Assembly: GCA_003153055.1 (NCBI GenBank)
Contig: PMBV01000034.1
Location: 1 to 64,000, forward strand
DNA from: Myxococcales bacterium
GTDB taxonomy: Bacteria > Myxococcota > Myxococcia > Myxococcales > Myxococcaceae
Direction: 5' to 3'
Length of the DNA stretch: 64,000 nt
Shown here: positions 16,626 through 24,130 of the stretch, one piece after another
How the letters are laid out: each line of letters opens with the position of its first letter
Numbering within the stretch: the first letter of the stretch is position 1
Program-made: the position numbers and the translations under genes
Notes under the pieces: model-generated
The model's database searches: none
What the model was told of the DNA's origin: nothing
Seen by the model: only the letters and a program-made list of their open reading frames with translations

Positions 16626-16941
16626 GGCGACCCCGCTCCGTTCAGGCCTTGACGAGGCGCTCGGAGGCGATGCGGATCCCGTGCATCGCGTCGCGCCTCA
16701 TCGGATGGTCTCCTCCAGGCGCCGAGGCGATCCTCGGTCGTCGCTCTTGCACGATTCCCCTCATTCCTGCGCTGCCGCAGGTCGCTCCGTTGCATGTCAT
16801 GAACACGCCGCCGCCACGCGGGCTGCATACAATACGGTTCTTTTGGGCAGCAAGCTTTTCAGCGTGACGGGATTTGCGCGGAGACACCCAGATAGGTGCG
16901 CGTGCATTCCCAGACAGCGCCATCGCTTGCGCCAGGTCAGC
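16626..16941. other. Intergenic region, probable promoter for the polysaccharide operon
   Basis: This 316-base gap lies between the glycosyltransferase start and the stop of the jelly-roll gene on the same strand. No ORF here has coding character. It is AT-richer near 16820-16860 than its surroundings, which would suit a minus-strand promoter for the operon, but no clean -35/-10 pair could be fixed. The ten bases before the GT2 ATG are nearly the same as those before the jelly-roll ATG at 18075 (GGGGTCGCC then ATG). Confidence 0.4.
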
Positions 16942-18075
16942 TCAAAGCAGCGGGGCGATCTCGCGGACGCTGAGGGCGGTGAAGTCGATCGCCATGGCGT
17001 CGCTGCGGAAGGTGACCCAAGGCCCGGCCCAGGTCAGGCGCTGGTCGGCTGCATAAGCAAATGGCATCGAGGAGCAGCCATCGACCGCCGGGTCGTCCAC
17101 CGTCCAGCCGCCCGTGTCGTTGGCGCTTCCGAGCTGGGTCCAGGTGCCGTCGGCGTTGGGGTCGACCCACAGCTCGAGGTGGACCTGGCCGTCGCTCGCG
17201 GCGTTGCGGACCACGAACTTCAGGCCGAACCACCGACCGAGCCCGGGCGCGGAGGTGCACGTGGCTGGGCGCTGGTTGGCGTAGCCGTCGGCGTGGGAGA
17301 TCTCCTTCTCGAAGGCCGCCCGCCCGGTCAGGTAGAAATTGCCGTGGTACGCGGTGCCCAGGCAGTGCGGGTTGACGGAGATGGTGCCGTAGGGATAGCC
17401 GGGCCAGGTCGCGGTGCCCGTCGGCGCGACCACGCCACCGTTGATGCGATCGCCGGTGACGGAGCTCGTGCTGTGGCGCTCGCCGCGCGCCATCAATTCC
17501 CAATGCGGCGACTGGGTGGAACTCTCGGTGCGGAGCGCGCGGAAATACCCAGTCATCTCGACGTTGCGCCACCAGGTGGTCCCCGGGGGCGACGGTACGT
17601 TGAGTCGAACCTGGCCGTCGATGCCCTGCGTCTCGAACACGCCGTCGGAGAGCTTGGTGATGGTGCCGGACTCCGGCTGCCACTCCGTGCTGGCGACGTC
17701 GGCGTTGGCGGGGAGCGTCCAGACTCGGCCGAGGGGCGCGGTCGGGTAGATGAATCCCTCGGTCCTGTCGGGCGGGCTGGAGGCGCCGACCTCCGCGCTC
17801 ACCACCCCGGGGCAGGCGAGCGCGGCCAGCATCAACGCCAAGAGCGACGCGTGTCGGACGACCTCCTCGGGGCTGATCGTCCGTTTGGCGGGAATTGAGA
17901 CATCGCTCGGCGACTGCGGCGAGGCGTCAGGTCCGCTGGAGGTGCTTCGGGCTGCGTGCCGTGCCGAACGCTGCTCGAGCTGGGTGAGCGCAGCGGACAG
18001 GGCACGGAGCGCGGCGCACACCGCGGCGCCGATGGCAATCAGTGCCCAGATGAGCGCGTGCAGTTGACCGGCCAT
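16942..18075 (-). CDS. Secreted jelly-roll protein, polysaccharide-lyase/lectin-like
   Basis: About 377 residues from the ATG at 18075. Two hydrophobic stretches (ALIWALIAIGAAVCAAL near the start and HASLLALMLAALACPGVV about residue 75) suggest membrane attachment or a late signal peptide. The mature domain is a beta jelly roll: VRLNVPSPPGTTWWRNVEMTGYFRA, GRWFGLKFVVRNA, VHLELWVDPNADGTWTQLG. This pattern is seen in alginate-lyase-like and concanavalin-type proteins. It lies directly upstream of the polysaccharide operon on the same strand, so a role with the same polymer is likely. No catalytic residues can be named. An in-frame start 15 codons upstream is possible. Confidence 0.75.
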   Translation of the reverse strand: MAGQLHALIWALIAIGAAVCAALRALSAALTQLEQRSARHAARSTSSGPDASPQSPSDVSIPAKRTISPEEVVRHASLLALMLAALACPGVVSAEVGASSPPDRTEGFIYPTAPLGRVWTLPANADVASTEWQPESGTITKLSDGVFETQGIDGQVRLNVPSPPGTTWWRNVEMTGYFRALRTESSTQSPHWELMARGERHSTSSVTGDRINGGVVAPTGTATWPGYPYGTISVNPHCLGTAYHGNFYLTGRAAFEKEISHADGYANQRPATCTSAPGLGRWFGLKFVVRNAASDGQVHLELWVDPNADGTWTQLGSANDTGGWTVDDPAVDGCSSMPFAYAADQRLTWAGPWVTFRSDAMAIDFTALSVREIAPLL

Positions 18076-18269
18076 GGCGACCCCGCGGAGCAGCTCCGTT
18101 GCCCGACTGGGGATTTGCATTCGCGGTGCCGCGAGGATCCGGCCGCGTCGACACAGGCGGGCGGGTTGCGGCCCCACATCAGAAGGTGGGGTCCATCGAC
18201 CCCGCGGTCCAGCCGGGACCCACTGGCGCGAAACCCTCGAGAAGCCCGAGACCGGTTTCCACCCGGTCC

Positions 18270-18480
18270 ATCGGACGCGCGAGAAGTGATCCACCTGAGG
18301 TCCGTCGACTCCACCCGCTGGTAGGTGCGCAGCTTCAGCACCCGGTCGGTGCGGCGTTCGAAGGGGAGATGATTTCGCACACCCAGTCGGGCCTTCTGCT
18401 CACCGGGCGGTCGGAGGGGAATGCCTCCACCCGCTCTCGGCGCCAATCCTCCTCTCCGACGCGGCGCTCTGTGCCCAGCT
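18270..18480 (-). pseudogene. Uma2-family endonuclease remnant
   Basis: Two minus-strand frames together read as a Uma2 (DUF820) fragment. One frame gives DWRRERVEAFPSDRP, then RRPDWVCEIISPSN, a very typical Uma2 block. The other continues with ERRTDRVLKLRTYQRV, which normally follows directly. A frameshift near 18355 separates them, and neither end is complete. The rest of the 18076-18591 gap has no gene; it holds a short hairpin (GCCCCAC at 18171-18177, pairing with 18186-18192). Confidence 0.6.
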
Positions 18481-18591
18481 CCTCAGTTCGGCCACGGCTT
18501 CGTCGTCCACATATGAGGCCGAATCCTTTCCTCACCGGCCGCATCCTGTGTGAGCCGCCATGGAGGCGGCGCCAAGTGGAGGGGATTCCCA

Positions 18592-18969
18592 ATGAAGTCC
18601 TTGCGGCCTGCCGTGCTGTTCTTCGTGTTGCTGTCGTCCGTCGCTCACGCTGGTGAGCTGAGCCTCACACCTTCATTCTCGGAGAGCCCGACAGCCGTGC
18701 TCCCCGGGTGGGCACTTGGCGTCGAGCCGGTGACCACGGTGCGGACCACCGTCTTCGGCTTGCCGCTCAACATGGGCCCGGTCGACCGCATTCTCCGGGG
18801 CGTCATCGCCGCCGCGCTGGTGGGCATCGGGAGCTACCGCCTGGCCACCAACCAGCCCAGCCCCGGCTGGAGCGTGGCCTTCCTCGCCATCGCCCTCATT
18901 CCCACCGCCACCGCGGCCACCGGCTACTGCCCGCTCTACCAAGCAGCCGGCCTCGACTACTCCTTCTGA
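18592..18969 (+). CDS. DUF2892-like membrane protein with signal peptide
   Basis: 125 residues. A signal peptide (MKSLRPAVLFFVLLSSVAHA) precedes a short linker and a two-helix DUF2892/YgaP-like domain: FGLPLNMGPVDRILRGVIAAALVGIGSYRL, then SVAFLAIALIPTATAATGYCPLYQAAGL. The N-M-G-x-x-D-R and G-Y-C-P-L-Y motifs are the family signature. In other bacteria the domain is found near rhodanese and sulfur genes; the Cys in GYCPLY is conserved. A TlpA thioredoxin gene follows after 61 bases, so the two may share a redox or sulfur role. The ATG at 18592 fits the signal peptide. Confidence 0.85.
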   Translation: MKSLRPAVLFFVLLSSVAHAGELSLTPSFSESPTAVLPGWALGVEPVTTVRTTVFGLPLNMGPVDRILRGVIAAALVGIGSYRLATNQPSPGWSVAFLAIALIPTATAATGYCPLYQAAGLDYSF

Positions 18970-19030
18970 TCGGCTCCCCAGGGCAAGAATCGTCGGCGCC
19001 CCGCCTTGGCTCCCCCACTGGAAGCACACC

Positions 19031-19645
19031 ATGGCCAAGCCAACTCCAGCCCTTTCCGAGCGCGCCGATGGAGCGACCCTGCCGAGGTGGCTCGCTCCGG
19101 CCATTCTCGCCTTGGGTGTCATCGGAGCCTTCGCGCTGGCTCGACCTCCCTCGACTTCGACGGCCACCCCCACGACCGACTCGCCGACCGAAGACTTCGG
19201 CCCCGTGCTGAGCCCTGGAACCCTCGCACCCAACTTCTCCGTCGAACGCCTCGAGGGAGGCACCATCAACCTCTCGGCGCTGAAGGGCCGCGTGGTGCTG
19301 CTCGACTTCTGGGCCACCTGGTGTCCACCGTGCCGGGCCGAGCTGCCCTGGCTGGTGCCGCTGGTGAAGCGCTACGAGTCCAGGGGCCTCGCCTTCGTGG
19401 CACTGAGCCAAGACAACCCCGCCGAGCAGCGAGCCCTCGTCACCCGCTTCGCCGCCGAGCTCCCGGGCTTCTCGCGCTACGCCGCCCTGGGCACCCATGC
19501 GGTAGGCCGAGACTACGGCGCCGAGTCACTCCCCATGCTGTACCTCATCGATCGCTCGGGCCGGGTCTACGCCTCGAAGGTCGGCGCCGCCGAGCAAGAC
19601 GAGGTCGCCCAGGCCATCGAGCACGCCTTGGCCGCGACGCCGTAG
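19031..19645 (+). CDS. TlpA-family membrane-anchored thioredoxin
   Basis: 204 residues with one N-terminal membrane anchor (WLAPAILALGVIGAFALA, about residues 20-37) and a periplasmic thioredoxin fold. The active site is in DFWATWCPPCRAELPWL (CPPC at about residues 98-101), the TlpA/ResA type. ESLPMLYLID carries the cis-Pro loop, though the usual TP is LP here. It should reduce or exchange disulfides in periplasmic proteins, for example during cytochrome maturation. It sits downstream of the DUF2892-like gene on the same strand. Confidence 0.93.
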   Translation: MAKPTPALSERADGATLPRWLAPAILALGVIGAFALARPPSTSTATPTTDSPTEDFGPVLSPGTLAPNFSVERLEGGTINLSALKGRVVLLDFWATWCPPCRAELPWLVPLVKRYESRGLAFVALSQDNPAEQRALVTRFAAELPGFSRYAALGTHAVGRDYGAESLPMLYLIDRSGRVYASKVGAAEQDEVAQAIEHALAATP

Positions 19646-19699
19646 CAACCCCGCCCGCAATTTCCTACCGCCGCGGTGACCTGCGACTACACTCGCGCC

Positions 19700-20584
19700 A
19701 TGTCCTGGCTCGACACGCTCGAAGACATCCGGAAGAAGGATTTCACCAAGACACCCCTGGCCGAACGCGACAAGGCAGCGCGCGACGTGGTGAACATGGC
19801 GAGCTACGCCTGTGCCATGGTGGCCGTGTCGCCGATCCCCTTCTCCGACGCGGTGCTGATGTTGCCAGTGCAGTCTGCGATGGTGATGACTGTCGGCCAC
19901 ATCTACGGGCGCAAGCTGACCCAGGCCGACGCCAAGGCGCTGCTCCTCGAACTGGCAGCGACCGCCGGAGCCGGCATGCTGGCACGCCAGGGCATCAAGG
20001 CCCTGTTGCCCATCATCGGAGCGCTCCTCACCATACCCGCGGCCTTCGCAGCCAACTGGGGCATGGGCCGCGTCGCCATGGAGTACTTCCGCCACCCCGG
20101 CCTCTCCAAGGACCAGCTCAAGAAGGTGTACGAAGCCGCCAAGGAAGAAGGTGGCTCGCTGTTCTCCAAGGAGCGCTTCGACGCCTTTCGCCGGTCGAGC
20201 GTCTCGAAGCCCCCTGAGGAACCGCCTCCCACCAGTCAAAACCAAACACAGACCAGCACGGTTGCCACCATCATCGAAGGCGACTTCGCCGCTCGCATCG
20301 AGAAGCACCGCGACGTGCGCGAGGCCTTCGACGGCGTCATTCACCTCGACATCATCGGCGAGGGCGGCGGCCTGTGGACGGCGGACCTCACCCGCGCCTC
20401 CGACTTCATCTCGCCCGGGCACGAGGGGACCGCGAAGCTGACCGTCCGCTGCACCGCCGAGGACTTCGTGGCGCTCCTGAACGGTCAGAAGAATGCCCAG
20501 ATGGCCGTGATGAGCGGAGAGCTGGTCCTCGAGCCGATGGATCTCGACCTCGCCATGAAGCTGGGCCCCTTGTTCAAGGCCTGA
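19700..20584 (+). CDS. DUF697 membrane domain plus SCP2 sterol-carrier domain protein
   Basis: 294 residues from the ATG at 19700. The N-terminal half (about 10-125) matches DUF697 (YcjF-like): ACAMVAVSPIPFSDAVLMLPVQSAMVMTVG, IYGRKLT, then GIKALLPIIGALLTIPAAFAANWGMG, with two likely membrane hairpins. After a Pro/Gln/Thr linker the C-terminal 100 residues are SCP2-like: VIHLDIIGEGGGLWTADLT, GTAKLTVRCTAEDFVALLNGQKNAQMAVMSGELVLEPMDLDLAMKLGPLF. SCP2 folds bind lipids. A membrane protein with a lipid-carrier domain suggests lipid handling, but the role is unknown. Confidence 0.82.
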   Translation: MSWLDTLEDIRKKDFTKTPLAERDKAARDVVNMASYACAMVAVSPIPFSDAVLMLPVQSAMVMTVGHIYGRKLTQADAKALLLELAATAGAGMLARQGIKALLPIIGALLTIPAAFAANWGMGRVAMEYFRHPGLSKDQLKKVYEAAKEEGGSLFSKERFDAFRRSSVSKPPEEPPPTSQNQTQTSTVATIIEGDFAARIEKHRDVREAFDGVIHLDIIGEGGGLWTADLTRASDFISPGHEGTAKLTVRCTAEDFVALLNGQKNAQMAVMSGELVLEPMDLDLAMKLGPLFKA

Positions 20585-20654
20585 GGGTCGGGCGGGAAAA
20601 ACGCGCCTCGAAGGGAGGCATCTCAAGGTAAGGTCGGGGAAAGGGGTCCACCCA

Positions 20655-21389
20655 GTGCTCGCGCTCACTGTGCTGTCACTCGTCGTCTTCACTGCCGATG
20701 AACCCGCTCGACCGCGGCTGGCCGTCCTCGGAGCTCGAGCCGAACCGGGCGTCTCCCAAGGCACCGCCAACCTGCTCAGCGAGTTGCTGTCCACTGACCT
20801 CGCCCACAGCGGGCGCTACGAGGTGCTGACCAGCGCCGACGTGGCCACGTTGGTTGGAATAGAGCGCCAGAAGCAGCTCCTCTCGTGCGGAGAGACCAAC
20901 TGCGCCGTTGAGCTCGCCCAGGCCCTCGGCGCCACCCTGCTCCTCGACGCGTCGGTAGGCACCGTGGGCAACCTGAGGGTGCTGGCCATCAGACTGTACG
21001 ACGCCAACAAATCCAAGGTCCTCTCGAGGGAGAGCGTCACGGTCGAGAACGAGTCGGCCCTGGTGGCCGCCGCCCACGGAGCTCTGGGGCGCGTGCTGGC
21101 CAGCCAAGGCGCTCCGCTGGTGCCCGAGGTCGCGGCAAAGCATTCACCGGCTGGTTGGTATGTCTTGGGTGGCGCCGCGGCCCTCGCCATCGCCGGAGGC
21201 ATCCTCGGCGCCCTCGCGTGGACCGACTACCAGGCCTTCAAGCTGAGCCCCTTCGACGACCCGCTGGGGAGCTCCGCCAAGGGCAAGGCCTACGCCGCCG
21301 ACGGTCTCTTCGGGGGCGCCATCGTCGCCGCCGTCGTCGCGGTGGTCCTCTTGCTCCTGCCAGCCTCGCCGGGAGCGCCCACGCCATGA
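20655..21389 (+). CDS. CsgG/FlgO-like protein with C-terminal membrane helices (pair 1)
   Basis: 244 residues from a GTG start with AAGGGG just upstream. A signal-like N-terminus is followed by a CsgG/FlgO-type alpha/beta domain: LAVLGARAEPG, LLSELLSTDLAHSGRYEVLTSADVATLVG, RQKQLLSCGETNCAVELAQALGATLLLDASVG. Two C-terminal hydrophobic segments (residues about 162-185 and 210-235) flank a short loop. The stop overlaps the next lipoprotein gene by four bases. It is paralogous to the protein at 50372-51178, with the same R-Q-x-L-L-x-C-x-E/D-x-x-C-x-x-E-L core and the same gene order, so the pair is a repeated cassette. Function is unknown. Confidence 0.8.
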   Translation: MLALTVLSLVVFTADEPARPRLAVLGARAEPGVSQGTANLLSELLSTDLAHSGRYEVLTSADVATLVGIERQKQLLSCGETNCAVELAQALGATLLLDASVGTVGNLRVLAIRLYDANKSKVLSRESVTVENESALVAAAHGALGRVLASQGAPLVPEVAAKHSPAGWYVLGGAAALAIAGGILGALAWTDYQAFKLSPFDDPLGSSAKGKAYAADGLFGGAIVAAVVAVVLLLLPASPGAPTP

Positions 21390-22696
21390 GACGCACGCTT
21401 GTTCTCTTCGCCGGCATCGCTCCACTGCTGGGGTGCACGCTGTTGGTCGACCTGGACGCCGTCCGGAGGACTCGTGACGCCGGCCACCAAGGCGCCAGTG
21501 ACGCTGGGGCCGTGGACGCTGGGACGATCGACGCTGGAACCTCCGACGCCGGCACCTCCGACGCGGGGGGACTCGACTCTGGAACGCCGGAAACCGGCCC
21601 GTACGACGGAGGCGCCCGCTGCGCGACGAGCACCAGGCCACGGCTCAGGTGCGCCGCACCCCTCCAGTTGGGAACGGGCGGCCCGTACTCGAACGCGGTG
21701 CTCCAGGCGGTATCCTCCGGGCTCTTGGCAGGCTGGAACACCTCGAGCGCAGTGCACCTGGAGCGGGTGCTCCCCGATGGCGGAGAGGAGACCTGGCTCG
21801 ATCAACCAGCCAGCGCGGTGAGTCGAATCATGCTGTCGGCCGAGGGCTCGTCTTGGGCGCTCCTGTACCAGACAGCCGAGAACCTCCCATTGTGGTGCTT
21901 CTCCTCCGCCGATGACGGAGGGGTGAGCCCGGCGAACGCTTCTGGGTCGCCCCCCGTCTCGGCGGTCGCGGTCTCGGCGGCGGGTGGAGTAGCGGTCGCC
22001 AGATCAGACACCGCGAGCTCTGGGGCCCTCAGCGCGGGCTTCACCCAGCGAGGCTGCCCCCGGAGCCTGAAGAGCTACCCATCTGGTCGATCGTTCGTCG
22101 AGGGGACCTGGGTGGGAGCAGCGCACCTTCCCGGCACCAACACCGAGGGGTTCCGCTTCACGACGTCATCGTTCCTGAACGCCTACAACAGCACGGTGGC
22201 CATCTGGGCTCCGGGAGCCGATGGCGGGCTTGACGTTGCCTTTGGCCCCGCCGACTTCCAGGGCCTCGAGGACGAAGCCACGGCTGTCTCTCCCTCGGGC
22301 CAGCACGTGATGATCGCGTACTCCTTCTACGACACCCAGGACCATTACCACCTGGGGATACGCGGAGTGCCCACCAACCTCGTGTCGACCGTCGTCGACT
22401 CGAGCACCGTTCTCCCCGACGAGGCCAGCTTCTGGACCACCGCCGGCTGCGGGCCCGGCTGCACCGCCACGGTGTGGGCGCCCTACCAGAGCCCGTCACA
22501 CGTGGCGGCGGTCTTCACCACCGATGACTCCAACGCGACGCCGATGACTCAATCCATCACCGGCTGGGACGTGGCCTGTGGAACGAGCCTGCGGAACACC
22601 TCGGTGGCCGCGGTGAGCCATCTCGGTCGGCTCTGGGTGCTGGTCGCGGAGACCAGCCAAGCACGCCTCTTCTCCTGCGATGTTCCCCCGCTGTAG
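21386..22696 (+). CDS. Large lipoprotein with Asp-Ala-Gly-rich linker (pair 1)
   Basis: 437 residues from the ATG at 21386, which overlaps the previous stop (ATGA). A lipobox (PLLGC) is at about residue 18, then a D-A-G-x repeat linker (residues about 35-75), then a long beta-rich domain with repeated blade-like segments (SSWALLYQTAENLPLWCFSS, HVMIAYSFYDTQDHYHLGI, CTATVWAPYQSPSHVAAVF, LGRLWVLVAETSQARLFSC). This looks like a beta-propeller exposed on the cell surface or in the periplasm. Its partner arrangement repeats at 48366-51178. The function is not known. Confidence 0.78.
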   Translation: MRRTLVLFAGIAPLLGCTLLVDLDAVRRTRDAGHQGASDAGAVDAGTIDAGTSDAGTSDAGGLDSGTPETGPYDGGARCATSTRPRLRCAAPLQLGTGGPYSNAVLQAVSSGLLAGWNTSSAVHLERVLPDGGEETWLDQPASAVSRIMLSAEGSSWALLYQTAENLPLWCFSSADDGGVSPANASGSPPVSAVAVSAAGGVAVARSDTASSGALSAGFTQRGCPRSLKSYPSGRSFVEGTWVGAAHLPGTNTEGFRFTTSSFLNAYNSTVAIWAPGADGGLDVAFGPADFQGLEDEATAVSPSGQHVMIAYSFYDTQDHYHLGIRGVPTNLVSTVVDSSTVLPDEASFWTTAGCGPGCTATVWAPYQSPSHVAAVFTTDDSNATPMTQSITGWDVACGTSLRNTSVAAVSHLGRLWVLVAETSQARLFSCDVPPL

Positions 22697-22741
22697 GGCG
22701 AATTCCTGGTGCGTGGGGCCGCCGTCGTTACGTATGCGCCC

Positions 22742-23110
22742 ATGCGACCTCATTTGCTCGAATGGCAGCGCGATGGCTACAGAGAATACCACCGCAATCG
22801 CTCGACGCTGTGGGTCCATCTCTTCGCGGTGCCGGCCTTCATCGTGGCGACGCTGTCGCTCGTGCTTTCGCTGGTGACGGTCTCGTGGGTGTCGGCCGTC
22901 AGCGCACTGGTGGGCATGGCGCTTTCGTTCTTCGTGCAGGGCCTCACCCACCGCAGAGAGCCAACGCCTTCAATACCCTTTGACGGCGTGGGTGACGCCA
23001 TCTCGCGCATCTTCGCGGAGCAGTTCATCACCTTCCCCCGGTTCCTCGTCAGCGGGCGATGGTGGGTTGCCCTCCGCGCGACGAGTCAGCTTCACGGCTC
23101 AGCGCACTGA
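22742..23110 (+). CDS. Mpo1-like (DUF962) membrane protein
   Basis: 122 residues matching DUF962/Mpo1: N-terminal YREYHRNRSTLWVHLFAVPAF, two membrane helices (FIVATLSLVLSLVTVSWV, AVSALVGMALSFFVQGLTHRRE) and a C-terminal amphipathic region. The conserved H-x(n)-N-x-x-x-H metal-site pattern is seen (YHRNRSTLWVH and later GLTHRREP). The yeast homologue Mpo1 is an Fe(II) dioxygenase acting on 2-hydroxy fatty acids; the bacterial function is inferred only. The start at 22742 is used, with an in-frame alternative at 22709. It stands between the lipoprotein pair and the kinase cassette. Confidence 0.85.
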   Translation: MRPHLLEWQRDGYREYHRNRSTLWVHLFAVPAFIVATLSLVLSLVTVSWVSAVSALVGMALSFFVQGLTHRREPTPSIPFDGVGDAISRIFAEQFITFPRFLVSGRWWVALRATSQLHGSAH

Positions 23111-23290
23111 CGCCAGCCCCTTCGTCGAAGGAAGTGCTGCGGATCAAGTGCCTCTGCGCGTCGATCGCTCGGACAGAAAGGCGAAAAGATTCCAGCAGTC
23201 TGGTAGACCGCCCAAAGACTTTAGTGCAAGGCCGCGACATGCCAATGCTGTTGCGGAGGCGATCAGCTCGACGATGTGAGGCTCCCGACC

Positions 23291-24118
23291 ATGGTAGCGA
23301 AGGGTTCCCCCCTGCTGCTGTTCCTTTCTTGCTCGGTGTTGGTGGACGCGAACAAGGTGCAGTGCAGTCAAGACGCCGACTGCAAAGAGCACGGCGCTTC
23401 GCTCTCCTGCGTGAGCCAGGTGTGCACGATCGCGTCGCCATGGGCGTGCCTCGGGGGCGTCGTCTGGCCAGCAGGGACTTCGGCGCCCATCACCCTCACG
23501 GTTCCGGTCGTCGATGTCATCACGAGCGCCTTCCCGAAGGACCTCCAGGTTCGAGCCTGTTCGAAGCTCGACGTTCAGTGCGCGTCACCGCTCAGCGCAA
23601 CGGTCGACCTCTCGTCGGCGCCAGGGCTTCTCAAGGTGACGCTCGCCTCCGGCTTCGACGGGTACCTCGAGCTGACGAGCCCGACCATCACGCCGGCGCT
23701 CTTCTTTGTCGTCAAGCCGATCCGGGAGGACACCACGCTGAGCACCTCGCTCCCCGTCGTTCCGCCCGCCGGCTTCGGGGGAATCGCCCAAGCCATCGGG
23801 ACAACGCTGGACCTCACCACCATGGGGCACGTCTACGCGCTGGCGGAGGACTGCGGAGGCACGCCCGCTTCCGGCGTCCGCTTCGAGATCGACAAAAAGA
23901 GCACCCAGACCGCCGCGTACTACATGATCAACAACACCCCGCTGTCGACCGTGCCGTCGACAGACGCCTCGGGTGCCGGCGGGTTCCTCAACATTCCCAA
24001 TGGATTCGTCAGGCTCACCGGCTATGTCTCGGCCACCGGAGCGCGGATCGGAGAGGCCGGCTTCGTGGTCAGGGTGGGAGCCGTGTCGTATCCCCGGCTG
24101 ATCCCCACGCCGACCTGA
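23291..24118 (+). CDS. Lipoprotein of the kinase cassette
   Basis: 275 residues from the ATG at 23291; a GTG five codons upstream is the alternative. LLLFLSC gives a lipobox with Cys at about residue 14. A Cys-rich segment (CSQDADCKEHGASLSCVSQVC) follows, then a beta-rich domain. The Cys-rich D-A-D-C piece resembles myxobacterial surface lipoproteins. It ends 12 bases before the Ser/Thr kinase gene, which in turn overlaps the TPR gene, so three genes form one unit. The function is unknown; an extracytoplasmic sensor or structural partner for the kinase is an inference. Confidence 0.75.
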   Translation: MVAKGSPLLLFLSCSVLVDANKVQCSQDADCKEHGASLSCVSQVCTIASPWACLGGVVWPAGTSAPITLTVPVVDVITSAFPKDLQVRACSKLDVQCASPLSATVDLSSAPGLLKVTLASGFDGYLELTSPTITPALFFVVKPIREDTTLSTSLPVVPPAGFGGIAQAIGTTLDLTTMGHVYALAEDCGGTPASGVRFEIDKKSTQTAAYYMINNTPLSTVPSTDASGAGGFLNIPNGFVRLTGYVSATGARIGEAGFVVRVGAVSYPRLIPTPT

Positions 24119-24130
24119 GGAGAAGCGTTC

